From NCBI GenBank assembly GCA_019359215.1, contig JAHHHS010000039.1, forward strand, positions 1 through 64,000: a stretch of 64,000 bases of DNA. The letters are read 5' to 3'. Numbering within the stretch: position 1 is the first letter of the stretch; each line of letters begins with the position of its first letter. Of the stretch, positions 42,411 through 50,292 are shown piece after piece. The notes beneath the pieces are model-generated. The model had not been told where the DNA came from, did not search any database, and worked only from the letters and a program-made list of their open reading frames with translations. The stretch is from Nostoc indistinguendum CM1-VF10 (GTDB taxonomy: Bacteria; Cyanobacteriota; Cyanobacteriia; Cyanobacteriales; Nostocaceae). A program made the translations under genes and the position numbers.

Positions 42411-44162
42411 ATGAGCGATCGCCATCTCAAATTATTGTTAATCGACCAAGACCCGATTTTTCGTTTGGGATTACGGGTAGCTCTAGAAGCAATTCCTAGT
42501 CTAGAAGTAACAGGAGTAGTTGAAACTGACACTGCTGCCTTGCAGATTTTAGCAGAAATTGCCCAAGAAGACCCTAAACAGGTAAATTTGGTTGTTTTAG
42601 AATTCGGTAATGGTCGCTCCACCACCAGTCAGCAGCTAGGTTTACAATTCTGTCGGCAACTCAGAGCTTTGTACCCTAACTTGCCAATTTTGCTCCTCAG
42701 TTCTATTCAAGAACAAGGATTGCTATTGGCTGCAAAATCTGTTGGTGTAAATGGCTATTGTCCCAAAGGCACACCACTTACTGAGTTAGTCGTCGCTATG
42801 CAAGAAGTTGCAGATGGTGGTTCCTATTGGTTTCGGGAGATAGAAACAATCACAACTCCTAATTCCCCACTCCCCACTCTCCACTCCCCACTCCCTTTTT
42901 CTAAATTACGAAATAATTTACGTTTGTCAGGAATTGGTTACATCAATACTACCCTAGCCGCAGTAACAGCACAATTACAAGTTCCCGGATTACCAGTATT
43001 AGATCGGGCAGTTCTAGCTGGAAAGAGGCGAGAACTGCTAGCGGCTCGTTGGTTGTTAAATCGGTTGTTGGTTTCATCACAAGAAAGGCAAGAGGAAGAT
43101 ATTCCGGTTGCTGATAACCCGCCCCTGCCTTCTTCGTTGAGTAGTGCCATTCAGCAAAGGCAAATGGTGTCACCTTTACTTAGTCCAGGAGCGCTACAAT
43201 CTGCCTTATTTGCATCTTGCATTACTAAACTTCAATTTACTTTACAAAATGTCACAGATGTCCCTTTAGAAATTGACATCTTTCGTGAAGAGAAAAAACG
43301 GGAATTACTTTATCTTATCCTGCAAAAATTGGCTAAACAGTTAGATGAACTGCGTGCTTCTGAAATCGAGATAAATCAATTATATGAGGTGAAACTTAAC
43401 TTACTGCACGATTTATGGCAATCAGCAATTACAGATTTTTTTGGAAGGTTCTCTCGAATACAAATAGGAAATCAAAATATAGAAATTATTAATTTATTGC
43501 TGCAAAATACCAAAGTTGTGCAGAGAGATATTCTCAATAACATTCCGCTAGTTTCTGAATTGTATTCTTATCTACTATTTCAAACAGAATTGAACATTGA
43601 TAACACCTCCTATCCGGTAATGAGCGCTGAAGCGAAGTATCAAGCATTAATGATTTTAGAAAACTTGTTAATTCAGGTAGCGAATGGGGTAGTGCAACCA
43701 CTGTTAAATTCTTTAGCAGATGTAGAAGTGATTAAGCAAAACTTATATGGACGCCAGTTTATTTCCACAAGAGATATTGAACGGTTTAGAAATGATTTAT
43801 CGTGGAAATATAGGTTAAAAAATTATATAAATGAGCCAAAAGCAGTTTTTGAAAGCCGTTATGATCTATTTGTAATTGCGCCTCGTGGTATTGCCAATAG
43901 TTCAGTTTATGCTCCTCGAAATCAGGAGTTAGTAAGACTTTCTAATATTCCTTTAGTCGTGACATTATTTTTAGAATTTAGTGATGCGATCGCACCGCGT
44001 TTAAAATCACTATTAGCTTTTGCAGGTAGCGGTATAGTTTTTATTCTTACCCAAATAATTGGTCGTGGTTTAGGTTTAATCGGTCGTGGTATTCTTCAAG
44101 GTATTGGTAGTGTTTCGTTAATAGAAAAAAACTTGAGACGAAATAGCGATCGGACTAAGTGA
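42411..44162 (+). CDS. Pseudo-receiver (response-regulator-like) protein with DUF3685
   Basis: The 583-residue protein has a receiver-like domain (about 5-130): LLLIDQDPIFRLGLRVALEA, LVVLEFGNG, PILLLSSIQEQGLLLAAKSVG and NGYCPKGTP. The usual phospho-acceptor Asp is replaced by Glu-64, so it is probably not phosphorylated or is held active-like. Residues about 170-575 form the DUF3685 domain of cyanobacteria and plastids, with two hydrophobic helices near the C-terminus. A Pro-rich stretch (SPLPTLHSPLPFSK, about 151-164) comes from a CCCCACT heptamer array. It is divergent from the NACHT gene. Confidence 0.85.
   Translation: MSDRHLKLLLIDQDPIFRLGLRVALEAIPSLEVTGVVETDTAALQILAEIAQEDPKQVNLVVLEFGNGRSTTSQQLGLQFCRQLRALYPNLPILLLSSIQEQGLLLAAKSVGVNGYCPKGTPLTELVVAMQEVADGGSYWFREIETITTPNSPLPTLHSPLPFSKLRNNLRLSGIGYINTTLAAVTAQLQVPGLPVLDRAVLAGKRRELLAARWLLNRLLVSSQERQEEDIPVADNPPLPSSLSSAIQQRQMVSPLLSPGALQSALFASCITKLQFTLQNVTDVPLEIDIFREEKKRELLYLILQKLAKQLDELRASEIEINQLYEVKLNLLHDLWQSAITDFFGRFSRIQIGNQNIEIINLLLQNTKVVQRDILNNIPLVSELYSYLLFQTELNIDNTSYPVMSAEAKYQALMILENLLIQVANGVVQPLLNSLADVEVIKQNLYGRQFISTRDIERFRNDLSWKYRLKNYINEPKAVFESRYDLFVIAPRGIANSSVYAPRNQELVRLSNIPLVVTLFLEFSDAIAPRLKSLLAFAGSGIVFILTQIIGRGLGLIGRGILQGIGSVSLIEKNLRRNSDRTK
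42860..42896. repeat. Heptamer array (CCCCACT) inside the DUF3685 gene
   Basis: About five heptamers of the form ATTCCCC/ACTCCCC/ACTCTCC are translated in frame as a Ser/Pro/Leu linker between receiver and DUF3685 parts. Confidence 0.75.
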
Positions 44163-44197
44163 AGGAGCAGGGGCAGGGAGCAGGGGAAGAAGAATTA

Positions 44198-44221
44198 TTG
44201 ATAAATGACAAATGACAAATG
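44198..44221. repeat. Heptamer array (AATGACA) at the phytol kinase start
   Basis: Three units of AATGACA cover the start codon of the next gene. ATG appears three times at 7-base spacing (44205, 44212, 44219), each in a different frame; only 44212 matches the gene. Confidence 0.75.
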
Positions 44222-44919
44222 ATTTTATCGGGCTTGCAATTTCTTATGTTTACGCTATTAGTCTGCTCGTTATTGGCGAGGGACTGCGTAGGCTTTTTGA
44301 CGTGAAGCCGGATTTGACCCGCAAAGTGATCCATGTTGGTGCAGGGATGTGGGTTTTCGGTGTTTTGCTGCTATTTAATCGGTGGGAAATCGGAATTATA
44401 CCTTTTGCTACCTTTATCGGACTCAACTACCTGTTCTATCGCTACCGATTCATTGGCGCAATGGATACTCAGGATAGCTCCCCTGGTACGGTTTATTTCG
44501 CTATCTCAGTGACCCTGCTTTTCGGGCTACTGTGGCGACCAGATGGGCCAGTAGATAGCGTTGCGATCGCTGTTGCTGGGATAATGACGATGACCTGGGG
44601 AGATGCACTAGCAGCATTAATTGGTAGACGCTTCGGGCAGCATAAATACCAAGTGGGAAATTCTGTGCGTTCTTGGGAAGGTTCAGCAGCAATGTTTGTG
44701 GCGAGTACAGTAGCTATTTTCTTGGTGCTGTTGCTGCTACCTGGCTCGTCACTAAGTCCCTTAGCAAAACCTTTTAGTTTGGCATGGGCTTTGTTCACTA
44801 CGGTAATAACTGCTGCTTTCGCCACCCTAGCAGAGGCAGTCTCACCCCACGGTACGGATAACCTCAGCGTGCCTCTAGTAGCTGCGGGGGTAGTTTGGAT
44901 TATCATGCAGGGATTTTAA
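44212..44919 (+). CDS. Phytol kinase / polyprenol kinase-like membrane protein
   Basis: The 235-residue membrane protein belongs to the CTP-dependent dolichol/phytol kinase family. It has about seven hydrophobic helices; RLFDVKPDLTRKVIHVGAGM (about 26-45), MTWGDALAALIGRRFG (about 128-143) with the CTP-site Asp, and SWEGSAAMFVAS are conserved. The cyanobacterial homologue phosphorylates phytol released from chlorophyll for tocopherol and phylloquinone synthesis. Start at 44212 lies in a heptamer repeat with no ribosome site, so a GTG or TTG further in cannot be excluded. Confidence 0.85.
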   Translation: MTNDFIGLAISYVYAISLLVIGEGLRRLFDVKPDLTRKVIHVGAGMWVFGVLLLFNRWEIGIIPFATFIGLNYLFYRYRFIGAMDTQDSSPGTVYFAISVTLLFGLLWRPDGPVDSVAIAVAGIMTMTWGDALAALIGRRFGQHKYQVGNSVRSWEGSAAMFVASTVAIFLVLLLLPGSSLSPLAKPFSLAWALFTTVITAAFATLAEAVSPHGTDNLSVPLVAAGVVWIIMQGF

Positions 44920-45211
44920 GTGACTCCAATCACCTCATTCCCAGTCTCCGACTGGTAATACCTACGAAGAGGGTCCGCCTCCTGATTAGCGGCAGAGCCG
45001 CTTTGAACTGAAAATTTCAATTAGTCCGCGAACTGATAGTTTACTTTGTGGCACAGCTGACTTTACAAAAGCAGGGCATAAACCTAGTAAAGCGCCGAGG
45101 AAATCAAGCTACCATTTTAAAATTTGCAAAAGCCTTGATATACAAAACTTTTGACTTTTGACTTCCGCCTTGCGGTACTAATCGGTCTTTAACGAATCCC
45201 TTAGAATTTCT

Positions 45212-45943
45212 TCACGTTTCTAATTGGGGGTTGATTGTAGCATGGGTAGTTTTTTTCTTCCAGTATTTATGTTTCATCCGTAAAACGCTGAATGCAGAAA
45301 AGATTAATATACTCAGATATGAAGAAGGTTCAGGTACTTGTGAAACGATAACCCGTGCACCTTTGCGTAATCCCAATTCACCTGTCCGCCCCCCTTTCAC
45401 CTCAATTACTGAGTCAACTAGTAAAAAAGAAATGTTCTGCGGTATTTCAAAACCCTCATAATTAATTCCTACTGGTTTTGATTTAGATACAAAAAAATCG
45501 TCAACAGTAACATTATTAGCAATTATCTGATTAACGTCTACTGCTGGAAAATAAAGTGGGCAATACTCTGTCATGCATGGTTGTACATTCTGTGCAATTT
45601 CTATCACTGTTGATTGGTAGACAAAAATCATATCTAATGGAATAAGTGTATTCCTCATCCAAAAAGCTACGGCTGATGGTGCATCTTGAGGAAAGAGCAT
45701 TCCCTGATTCTCAGGTAAAAAAGTTCTGTTCATCAAACCTATTGCCTGTTGTTCTCGAGTTTGAGCAACCTCTAAATTAAAGGTTTGACCTGCAAGATTC
45801 GCTGTAGCTGAAATTGGTAATATCTGTCTTTGGCTCAACGGTTCTTGGTTTGATTGTGCTAGTACTATTGGATTTTCAACAAAGATAAATCCTGCACTCA
45901 AAACAAGTGTCAAGCAACTACGACTGTTTTTGATACTTATCAT
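45212..45943 (-). CDS. Secreted DUF192 protein with PEP-CTERM sorting signal
   Basis: The 243-residue protein begins with a signal peptide (LTLVLSAGFIFVENPIVLAQ). A DUF192 core follows: ATANLAGQTFNLEVAQTREQ, QAIGLMNRTFLPENQGMLF and FWMRNTLIPLDMIFV, ending with VIEVKGGRTGELGLRKGARV. Between the two parts of DUF192 sits an insertion of about 40 residues (VDVNQIIANNVTVDDFF onward). The C-terminus is VPEPSSYLSILIFSAFSVLR followed by basic residues, a typical PEP-CTERM signal for exosortase sorting. DUF192 usually lacks this. It likely ends at the outer surface or in exopolysaccharide. Confidence 0.82.
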   Translation of the reverse strand: MISIKNSRSCLTLVLSAGFIFVENPIVLAQSNQEPLSQRQILPISATANLAGQTFNLEVAQTREQQAIGLMNRTFLPENQGMLFPQDAPSAVAFWMRNTLIPLDMIFVYQSTVIEIAQNVQPCMTEYCPLYFPAVDVNQIIANNVTVDDFFVSKSKPVGINYEGFEIPQNISFLLVDSVIEVKGGRTGELGLRKGARVIVSQVPEPSSYLSILIFSAFSVLRMKHKYWKKKTTHATINPQLET

Positions 45944-46079
45944 TCTTAGACATGACTGTTTTTAATTTCCACGTAGTATATAATACAATATGTCAGTTAA
46001 GGTTAAAATCCTTTGTCAAAGTCAATTTTTTTAACTTAGACGCATTCGCGGAGCGTCTCGTAGAGAAGCGAATCCTAAC

Positions 46080-47534
46080 TCACAAATTCCAATTGCGACG
46101 AAAATGGAAGAAGCCTTCTAAAAACTCTTGCAAAGCAATATTGCTATTTAACCTCTCCTTACTCCACTCTCTTGCTGTTTGTTCCAGAATTTCTGAGAAA
46201 CTCGGATATACAGGAGATAGATTTGCTAAATCTTTGACTTTAATTTTTTGGGACAGTGCTAAGGCAATCAAATTAATCAACTCTCCAGCTTCTGCCCCGC
46301 ATATCGAAGCTCCTAAAATTTTGCCATTACGTAGCACAATTAATTTACACATACCAGTGGTTTCGCCTCGGAGTTGGGCTGCTGCCACCGTTTTAAAATA
46401 ATGTCGTAAAACTAAAATTTCGTCTCGATTAAATAGGCGTTTTGCCTGTGCCTCTGTCAAACCTACTTGCGCCACCATCGGCACAGAAAATATTGCCCAA
46501 GGAATGGAGCGATAATCTACTTTTAATCTGGGAAAAAAAAGCGCATTGTTCAGGGCAATTTTTGCTTCATAATTAGCGATATTGGCAAAGTCGTAACCAC
46601 CAATTACATCACCACAGGCGTAAATACGGTGGTTAGTGGTTTGCAGCTTATCATTCATTACTAAGCTACGCCGATGCCATTTCACACCTACCGTTGCCAA
46701 ATTTAGGGATTCAAGATTCGGCTGTTGTCCAGTCGCCACTAAAATTTCATCAGTTTCAATGGCTTTCTCTCCTGCTTGAATCCACTTTTTACCCTCAATT
46801 AGCCTTACCTGAGTTACTCGTTTATCGGTGAGGACGCGTACACCCTCGACTTCCAACTGTGCTTGAAGCAATATGCCTATCTCAGGGTCAATATTGGGTA
46901 AAACATAAGGATGCTTGACTACAAGCGTCACACTACAACCAAACCGTGCTAAAGTTTGAGCGATTTCAATGCTTTGGGGAATTCCGCCGATAATGACCCA
47001 ATTTTTGGGTAATATCGGCCCCTGCAAAGATTGCCAAATATTAGAGAGGGTTAGGTAGCCAGTAATTTCCAATCCTTCAATTTCTGGAATTTCTGGACGT
47101 GAACCACTAGCTAGCAAATAGGTACGGGCGCGTAGTAGGCGATTGTTAACGGCAAAAGCCAGTTGGGGTGAAGATTGAAATTGACCACTGCCAACAATGA
47201 CATCTACCCCCAGTGCAGCTAGGATGCCTGGCGAATGCTGTTCTTTGAGATTTGAGGCGACGCATTGAGCATACAGCATGGCTTCTTGCCATGCCATAGA
47301 TATGTGGCATTCTTCTGAGGTACCCGTGTGTGTGGCATGAATACCAAAACTAGCGGCATCATTCAACTTCTGCCCCAGTTTACCGATTTCGGTAAGAGCA
47401 TGGTGATGAGTAAATCCGTAGTCTACTTTGGGTTCCACCAGGGCAACTGTAGCACGTAGTTGGGTTGCAGCAAGAGCAGCGTAGTATCCAGCAAGACTGC
47501 TGCCAATAATTACAACATCGTAGTCAATAGTCAT
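46080..47534 (-). CDS. FAD-dependent pyridine nucleotide-disulfide oxidoreductase-like protein
   Basis: The 484-residue flavoprotein has the N-terminal FAD motif VVIIGSSLAGYYAALAA, the ATG motif LLASGSRPEIP, a NAD-binding motif WVIIGGIPQSIEIAQTL, IYACGDVIGGYDFANIANYE, and the C-terminal dimerisation domain of lipoamide-dehydrogenase/mercuric-reductase proteins. The redox-active CxxxxC pair near residue 40 is absent; that region reads YGFTHHHALTEIGKLGQ. It therefore should not reduce a disulfide directly. NAD(P)H oxidase or quinone reductase activity is possible. The start is beside a heptamer array. Confidence 0.88.
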   Translation of the reverse strand: MTIDYDVVIIGSSLAGYYAALAATQLRATVALVEPKVDYGFTHHHALTEIGKLGQKLNDAASFGIHATHTGTSEECHISMAWQEAMLYAQCVASNLKEQHSPGILAALGVDVIVGSGQFQSSPQLAFAVNNRLLRARTYLLASGSRPEIPEIEGLEITGYLTLSNIWQSLQGPILPKNWVIIGGIPQSIEIAQTLARFGCSVTLVVKHPYVLPNIDPEIGILLQAQLEVEGVRVLTDKRVTQVRLIEGKKWIQAGEKAIETDEILVATGQQPNLESLNLATVGVKWHRRSLVMNDKLQTTNHRIYACGDVIGGYDFANIANYEAKIALNNALFFPRLKVDYRSIPWAIFSVPMVAQVGLTEAQAKRLFNRDEILVLRHYFKTVAAAQLRGETTGMCKLIVLRNGKILGASICGAEAGELINLIALALSQKIKVKDLANLSPVYPSFSEILEQTAREWSKERLNSNIALQEFLEGFFHFRRNWNL

Positions 47535-47563
47535 TTGTCATTTGTCATTTGTCATTGGGCATC
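47531..47563. repeat. Heptamer array (TCATTTG) at a gene start
   Basis: Three to four TCATTTG-type units overlap the start codon of the flavoprotein gene on the minus strand. G-rich runs (GGGGACAAGG-like) extend to about 47620. Confidence 0.7.
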
Positions 47564-47683
47564 GGGCAAGAGGACTTGGGGACAAGGAGAATTGGGGACA
47601 AGGGGAAAGACTTGTTTCAAGTTCTCACCTTTTGTCCCCTTGTCCCCCTTGTTCCCCTCATCTCCCCCTGCCTCCTCTGCTCC

Positions 47684-48778
47684 CTACTCCCCACTCAGCA
47701 CTGAGTTTAACGCTGTTAGTAAGCGTTGGTTATCAGACTCTTCACGTACAGCAACCCGGAAAAAGCGATCGCCTAGTTCTTTAAAACTAAGGCAATCGCG
47801 GATTAAAATCTGGTGATGCTTGAGTAATTGTTGCTGTAACTGCAAAGTAGACCCTTGAGACTCAACCAGTAAAAAGTTAGCAGCACTTACTTGGGGTTGT
47901 AATCCTGGTATTTCAGCCAAACCCTGAAAGAGTTGGTTTCGTGCAGGTGGTAGCCATGCCCAGGTTTGCTGCTGAAACTCTGTATCCTGGAGTGCCGCAA
48001 TTGCCGCCGCCGCCGCTAGCGTGTTTACGGGCCAAGGGTCACGCCATAGCTGCCATTTAGTTAGGCAGTCGGGGTGTGCGATTGCATATCCTAATCGCAG
48101 TCCAGGAAGACTGTAAAATTTGGTCAGCGATCGCAATATTACTAAATTTGCATATTCCTGTACCACCGGAATCAGGCTTTGTTCATCATTGGGCGGCACA
48201 AAATCCATAAATGCTTCATCCACCACTACCAGAGCAAATTGCTCTAGGTAGGGCAAAATAGAGTCCCGTGAAAATATTTTTCCGGTTGGGTTGTGGGGAT
48301 TGTTCAGCAATAACCCGCAGTCAGTATTACCAAGCTTTGAGTGCTGGATACTGAGCAAAGCTTTTAACTCAGCATCCAGCATTCGTTGCTTAGAACCAAT
48401 CAGGAAACACTCCAGCACATTAGCGTTATATGCAGCCAAGGTTCGGTAATAGTCACCAAAGGCTGGAGTGATTAAAATCGTCGCGGCTAATTGAGCTAAT
48501 TCTCTACCTACTAAAGTTAGTAATTCTGCGGAGCCGTTACCCGGCAGAATCCACTCAGGCGGCAGTTGATGGAAGTGACTGAGAGCTAGTCTCAGTTCAC
48601 TATAGTTTGGGTCTGGATAGTGCTTAAGATTACCAAGTTGGGACTTAATAGCAGCGATCGCGCTGTTTGGAGGTCCCAACGGGCTGATGCTAGCAGAAAA
48701 ATCCAGAATAGCATCAGGGGGACAGCCAGCCAGTGCTGCTGCCCAGGCTAAATTTCCCCCGTGTGCAGGTTGCCGCAT
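47684..48778 (-). CDS. cobD: CobD-like threonine-phosphate decarboxylase (PLP aminotransferase fold)
   Basis: The 364-residue protein starts HGGNLAWAAALAGCPPDAIL and has DFSASISPLGPP, typical for CobD, which forms the aminopropanol arm of cobalamin. The PLP Lys is in RSLTKFYSLPGLRLGY, with PGNGSAELLTL, NNPHNPTGK and VVDEAFMDF as cofactor-site motifs. It is a class-I fold enzyme related to histidinol-phosphate aminotransferase, which remains an alternative. Its start lies 26 bases from the HU gene's stop on the same strand, so cotranscription is likely. Confidence 0.88.
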   Translation of the reverse strand: MRQPAHGGNLAWAAALAGCPPDAILDFSASISPLGPPNSAIAAIKSQLGNLKHYPDPNYSELRLALSHFHQLPPEWILPGNGSAELLTLVGRELAQLAATILITPAFGDYYRTLAAYNANVLECFLIGSKQRMLDAELKALLSIQHSKLGNTDCGLLLNNPHNPTGKIFSRDSILPYLEQFALVVVDEAFMDFVPPNDEQSLIPVVQEYANLVILRSLTKFYSLPGLRLGYAIAHPDCLTKWQLWRDPWPVNTLAAAAAIAALQDTEFQQQTWAWLPPARNQLFQGLAEIPGLQPQVSAANFLLVESQGSTLQLQQQLLKHHQILIRDCLSFKELGDRFFRVAVREESDNQRLLTALNSVLSGE

Positions 48779-48804
48779 TAAAAAAGGGTTCCCGAAGACA
48801 GAAC

Positions 48805-49089
48805 CTATGCTTTTGGGGGTGCTACCTTTTCTCTAAACAGTTTCCCTGCCGAGAAGGCAGGAACTCTTGTCGCGGGAATTTCCATTTTTTCATTTGTTTT
48901 CGGGTTGCGGCCTTCACGGGCTTTGCGTTCCCGTGATTCAAATGAGCCAAATCCCACTAACGTTACCTTATCACCAGAGGAAACCGCTTCAATAATCGTT
49001 TCCAAAGCGGCAGTTAAGACTGCATCCGCTTGTTTTTTGGTAACACTAGCTTTTTCAGCTACGGCATCAACTAATTCACCTTTGTTCAT
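48805..49089 (-). CDS. HU-family nucleoid DNA-binding protein
   Basis: The 94-residue protein is a standard HU: MNKGELVDAVAEKASVTKKQ, GFGSFESRERKAREGRNP and the beta-arm motif TRVPAFSAGKLFREKV. A good ribosome site (AGGAG) lies eight bases before the ATG. It bends and compacts DNA; heterocyst-forming relatives use HU for differentiation. The extra VAPPKA tail is short. Upstream is a 496-base region that should carry its promoter. Confidence 0.95.
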   Translation of the reverse strand: MNKGELVDAVAEKASVTKKQADAVLTAALETIIEAVSSGDKVTLVGFGSFESRERKAREGRNPKTNEKMEIPATRVPAFSAGKLFREKVAPPKA

Positions 49090-49585
49090 GTCAAACTCCT
49101 GAAGGTTTACTTGAGATTCTTTACGGATGCACCCTGGCGCATCTGTACTGAAATCTTTGTTCGCGGAAATACAAAAATCATCCTTTGGGAGTATTTTTAC
49201 TCAAAACGGCTGTACATCCCATCGGCTCGACTTTTCAATGAATCATTCTAAGGTGTTGTAGCCTGATGTGGATAGATGAAACCATTAATTTATATAGATT
49301 TCAGGATTTTTTGTAGTTTTAGGGTACTTGTTTCACTAAAAACTACCCCAAAAGTAGGAAAAAGTACCTAGTAAAAACCGATATTGCGAAGGTAACAGGG
49401 AAGTAGGGGGGTAGGGCATGGTTAATATTTGTTGGGATTAGTTACCAATGTTGAAGAGTTATGAAGTCCCTTACAAACGCCGTGCGATCCTCCTAAATCT
49501 GACTGATGACTGATAACCTTTAACCGTTAACCGTCAACAGTCAACGACCGTAAAGAATGTTTATATAATTTAGGCGCGCATCAGC
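49090..49585. other. Intergenic region between the HU and Crp-family genes
   Basis: The 496 bases hold the HU promoter region and the dispersed repeat with heptamers at 49501-49590. Open frames are not credible. Confidence 0.5.
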
Positions 49586-49590
49586 TTAAT
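49501..49590 (-). repeat. Dispersed repeat, copy 2, with heptamer array
   Basis: Read on the minus strand, GATTAAGCTGATGCGCGCC, TATAAACATTCTTTACGGTC and then seven heptamers (GTTGACT, GTTGACG, GTTAACG and so on) match 33916-34000. The repeat begins right at the stop codon of the Crp-family gene. Confidence 0.8.
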
Positions 49591-50284
49591 CTATATCTCC
49601 AGAAGCGATCGCATCCAATTTCTCAGCATCAAGTATAATAATCGTTCCACCCCGACGATAGGCAATTACTGGCTTGAGACTTTTAATTAACCGCACACAT
49701 TCTTCGTAAGTAATGCCGCTACTGCGAGCCATGCGGTAATAAGATAATTTTACTTTTAAACACTCGCCTTGTGAAGTAGATTCAGTTCCCGATTCAGCAG
49801 CAAAATATTGAATTAATCTGGCAAGGCGAACAATAGCTCTTTCAGAAACCAATCCGTGGACTATTTCATGTAATTGCTGAATCCGACTGTTAAAAACCAT
49901 CAGCATTCGTAATGCGATTTCAGGATTTTGTCCAATAGCTTTTAATAAAGCATCTCGCTCTACAGTGAGAATCTCACAATCAGATTCAGCAGTCACAGTT
50001 GCCGGGGAAATCCCATTTCCTAATAAAGCAGGAGCCGCAAAAATTTCCCCAGCAGCTAGGGCGCGAAGAATTGTTTCTTTCCCCGTCATTGCTGTTTTGG
50101 TAACTTGAATTGCTCCACTGACAACAGCATAGAGTTTTGCTGGTAAGTGATCGCCCTCATGCAGAATAATCTCTCCTTTGCGATGGCGTTGCACTTGAGT
50201 GTAAGGCTGCAAACTTACTTTGTCTGCTGTTTCTAAACCTGCAAACACAGTAATTTGCGAAAGTTGTTCTAGGGATGCCTGCAT
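49586..50284 (-). CDS. Crp/Fnr-family transcriptional regulator
   Basis: I prefer the ATG at 50284 (MQASLEQLSQITVFAGLE), giving 232 residues; it is eight bases after the amidase stop. Residues about 10-125 form a cyclic-nucleotide-binding-type jelly roll (KGEIILHEGDHLPAKLYAVV, SGAIQV, AAGEIFAAPALLG). Residues about 135-225 contain a helix-turn-helix with LSYYRMARSSGITYEECVRLIKSL. The PBC residues typical for cAMP binding (Arg-Ser/Thr pair) are not evident. The gene is in an operon with the amidase and may regulate it. Confidence 0.87.
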   Translation of the reverse strand: MQASLEQLSQITVFAGLETADKVSLQPYTQVQRHRKGEIILHEGDHLPAKLYAVVSGAIQVTKTAMTGKETILRALAAGEIFAAPALLGNGISPATVTAESDCEILTVERDALLKAIGQNPEIALRMLMVFNSRIQQLHEIVHGLVSERAIVRLARLIQYFAAESGTESTSQGECLKVKLSYYRMARSSGITYEECVRLIKSLKPVIAYRRGGTIIILDAEKLDAIASGDID

Positions 50285-50292
50285 GATTAGCC

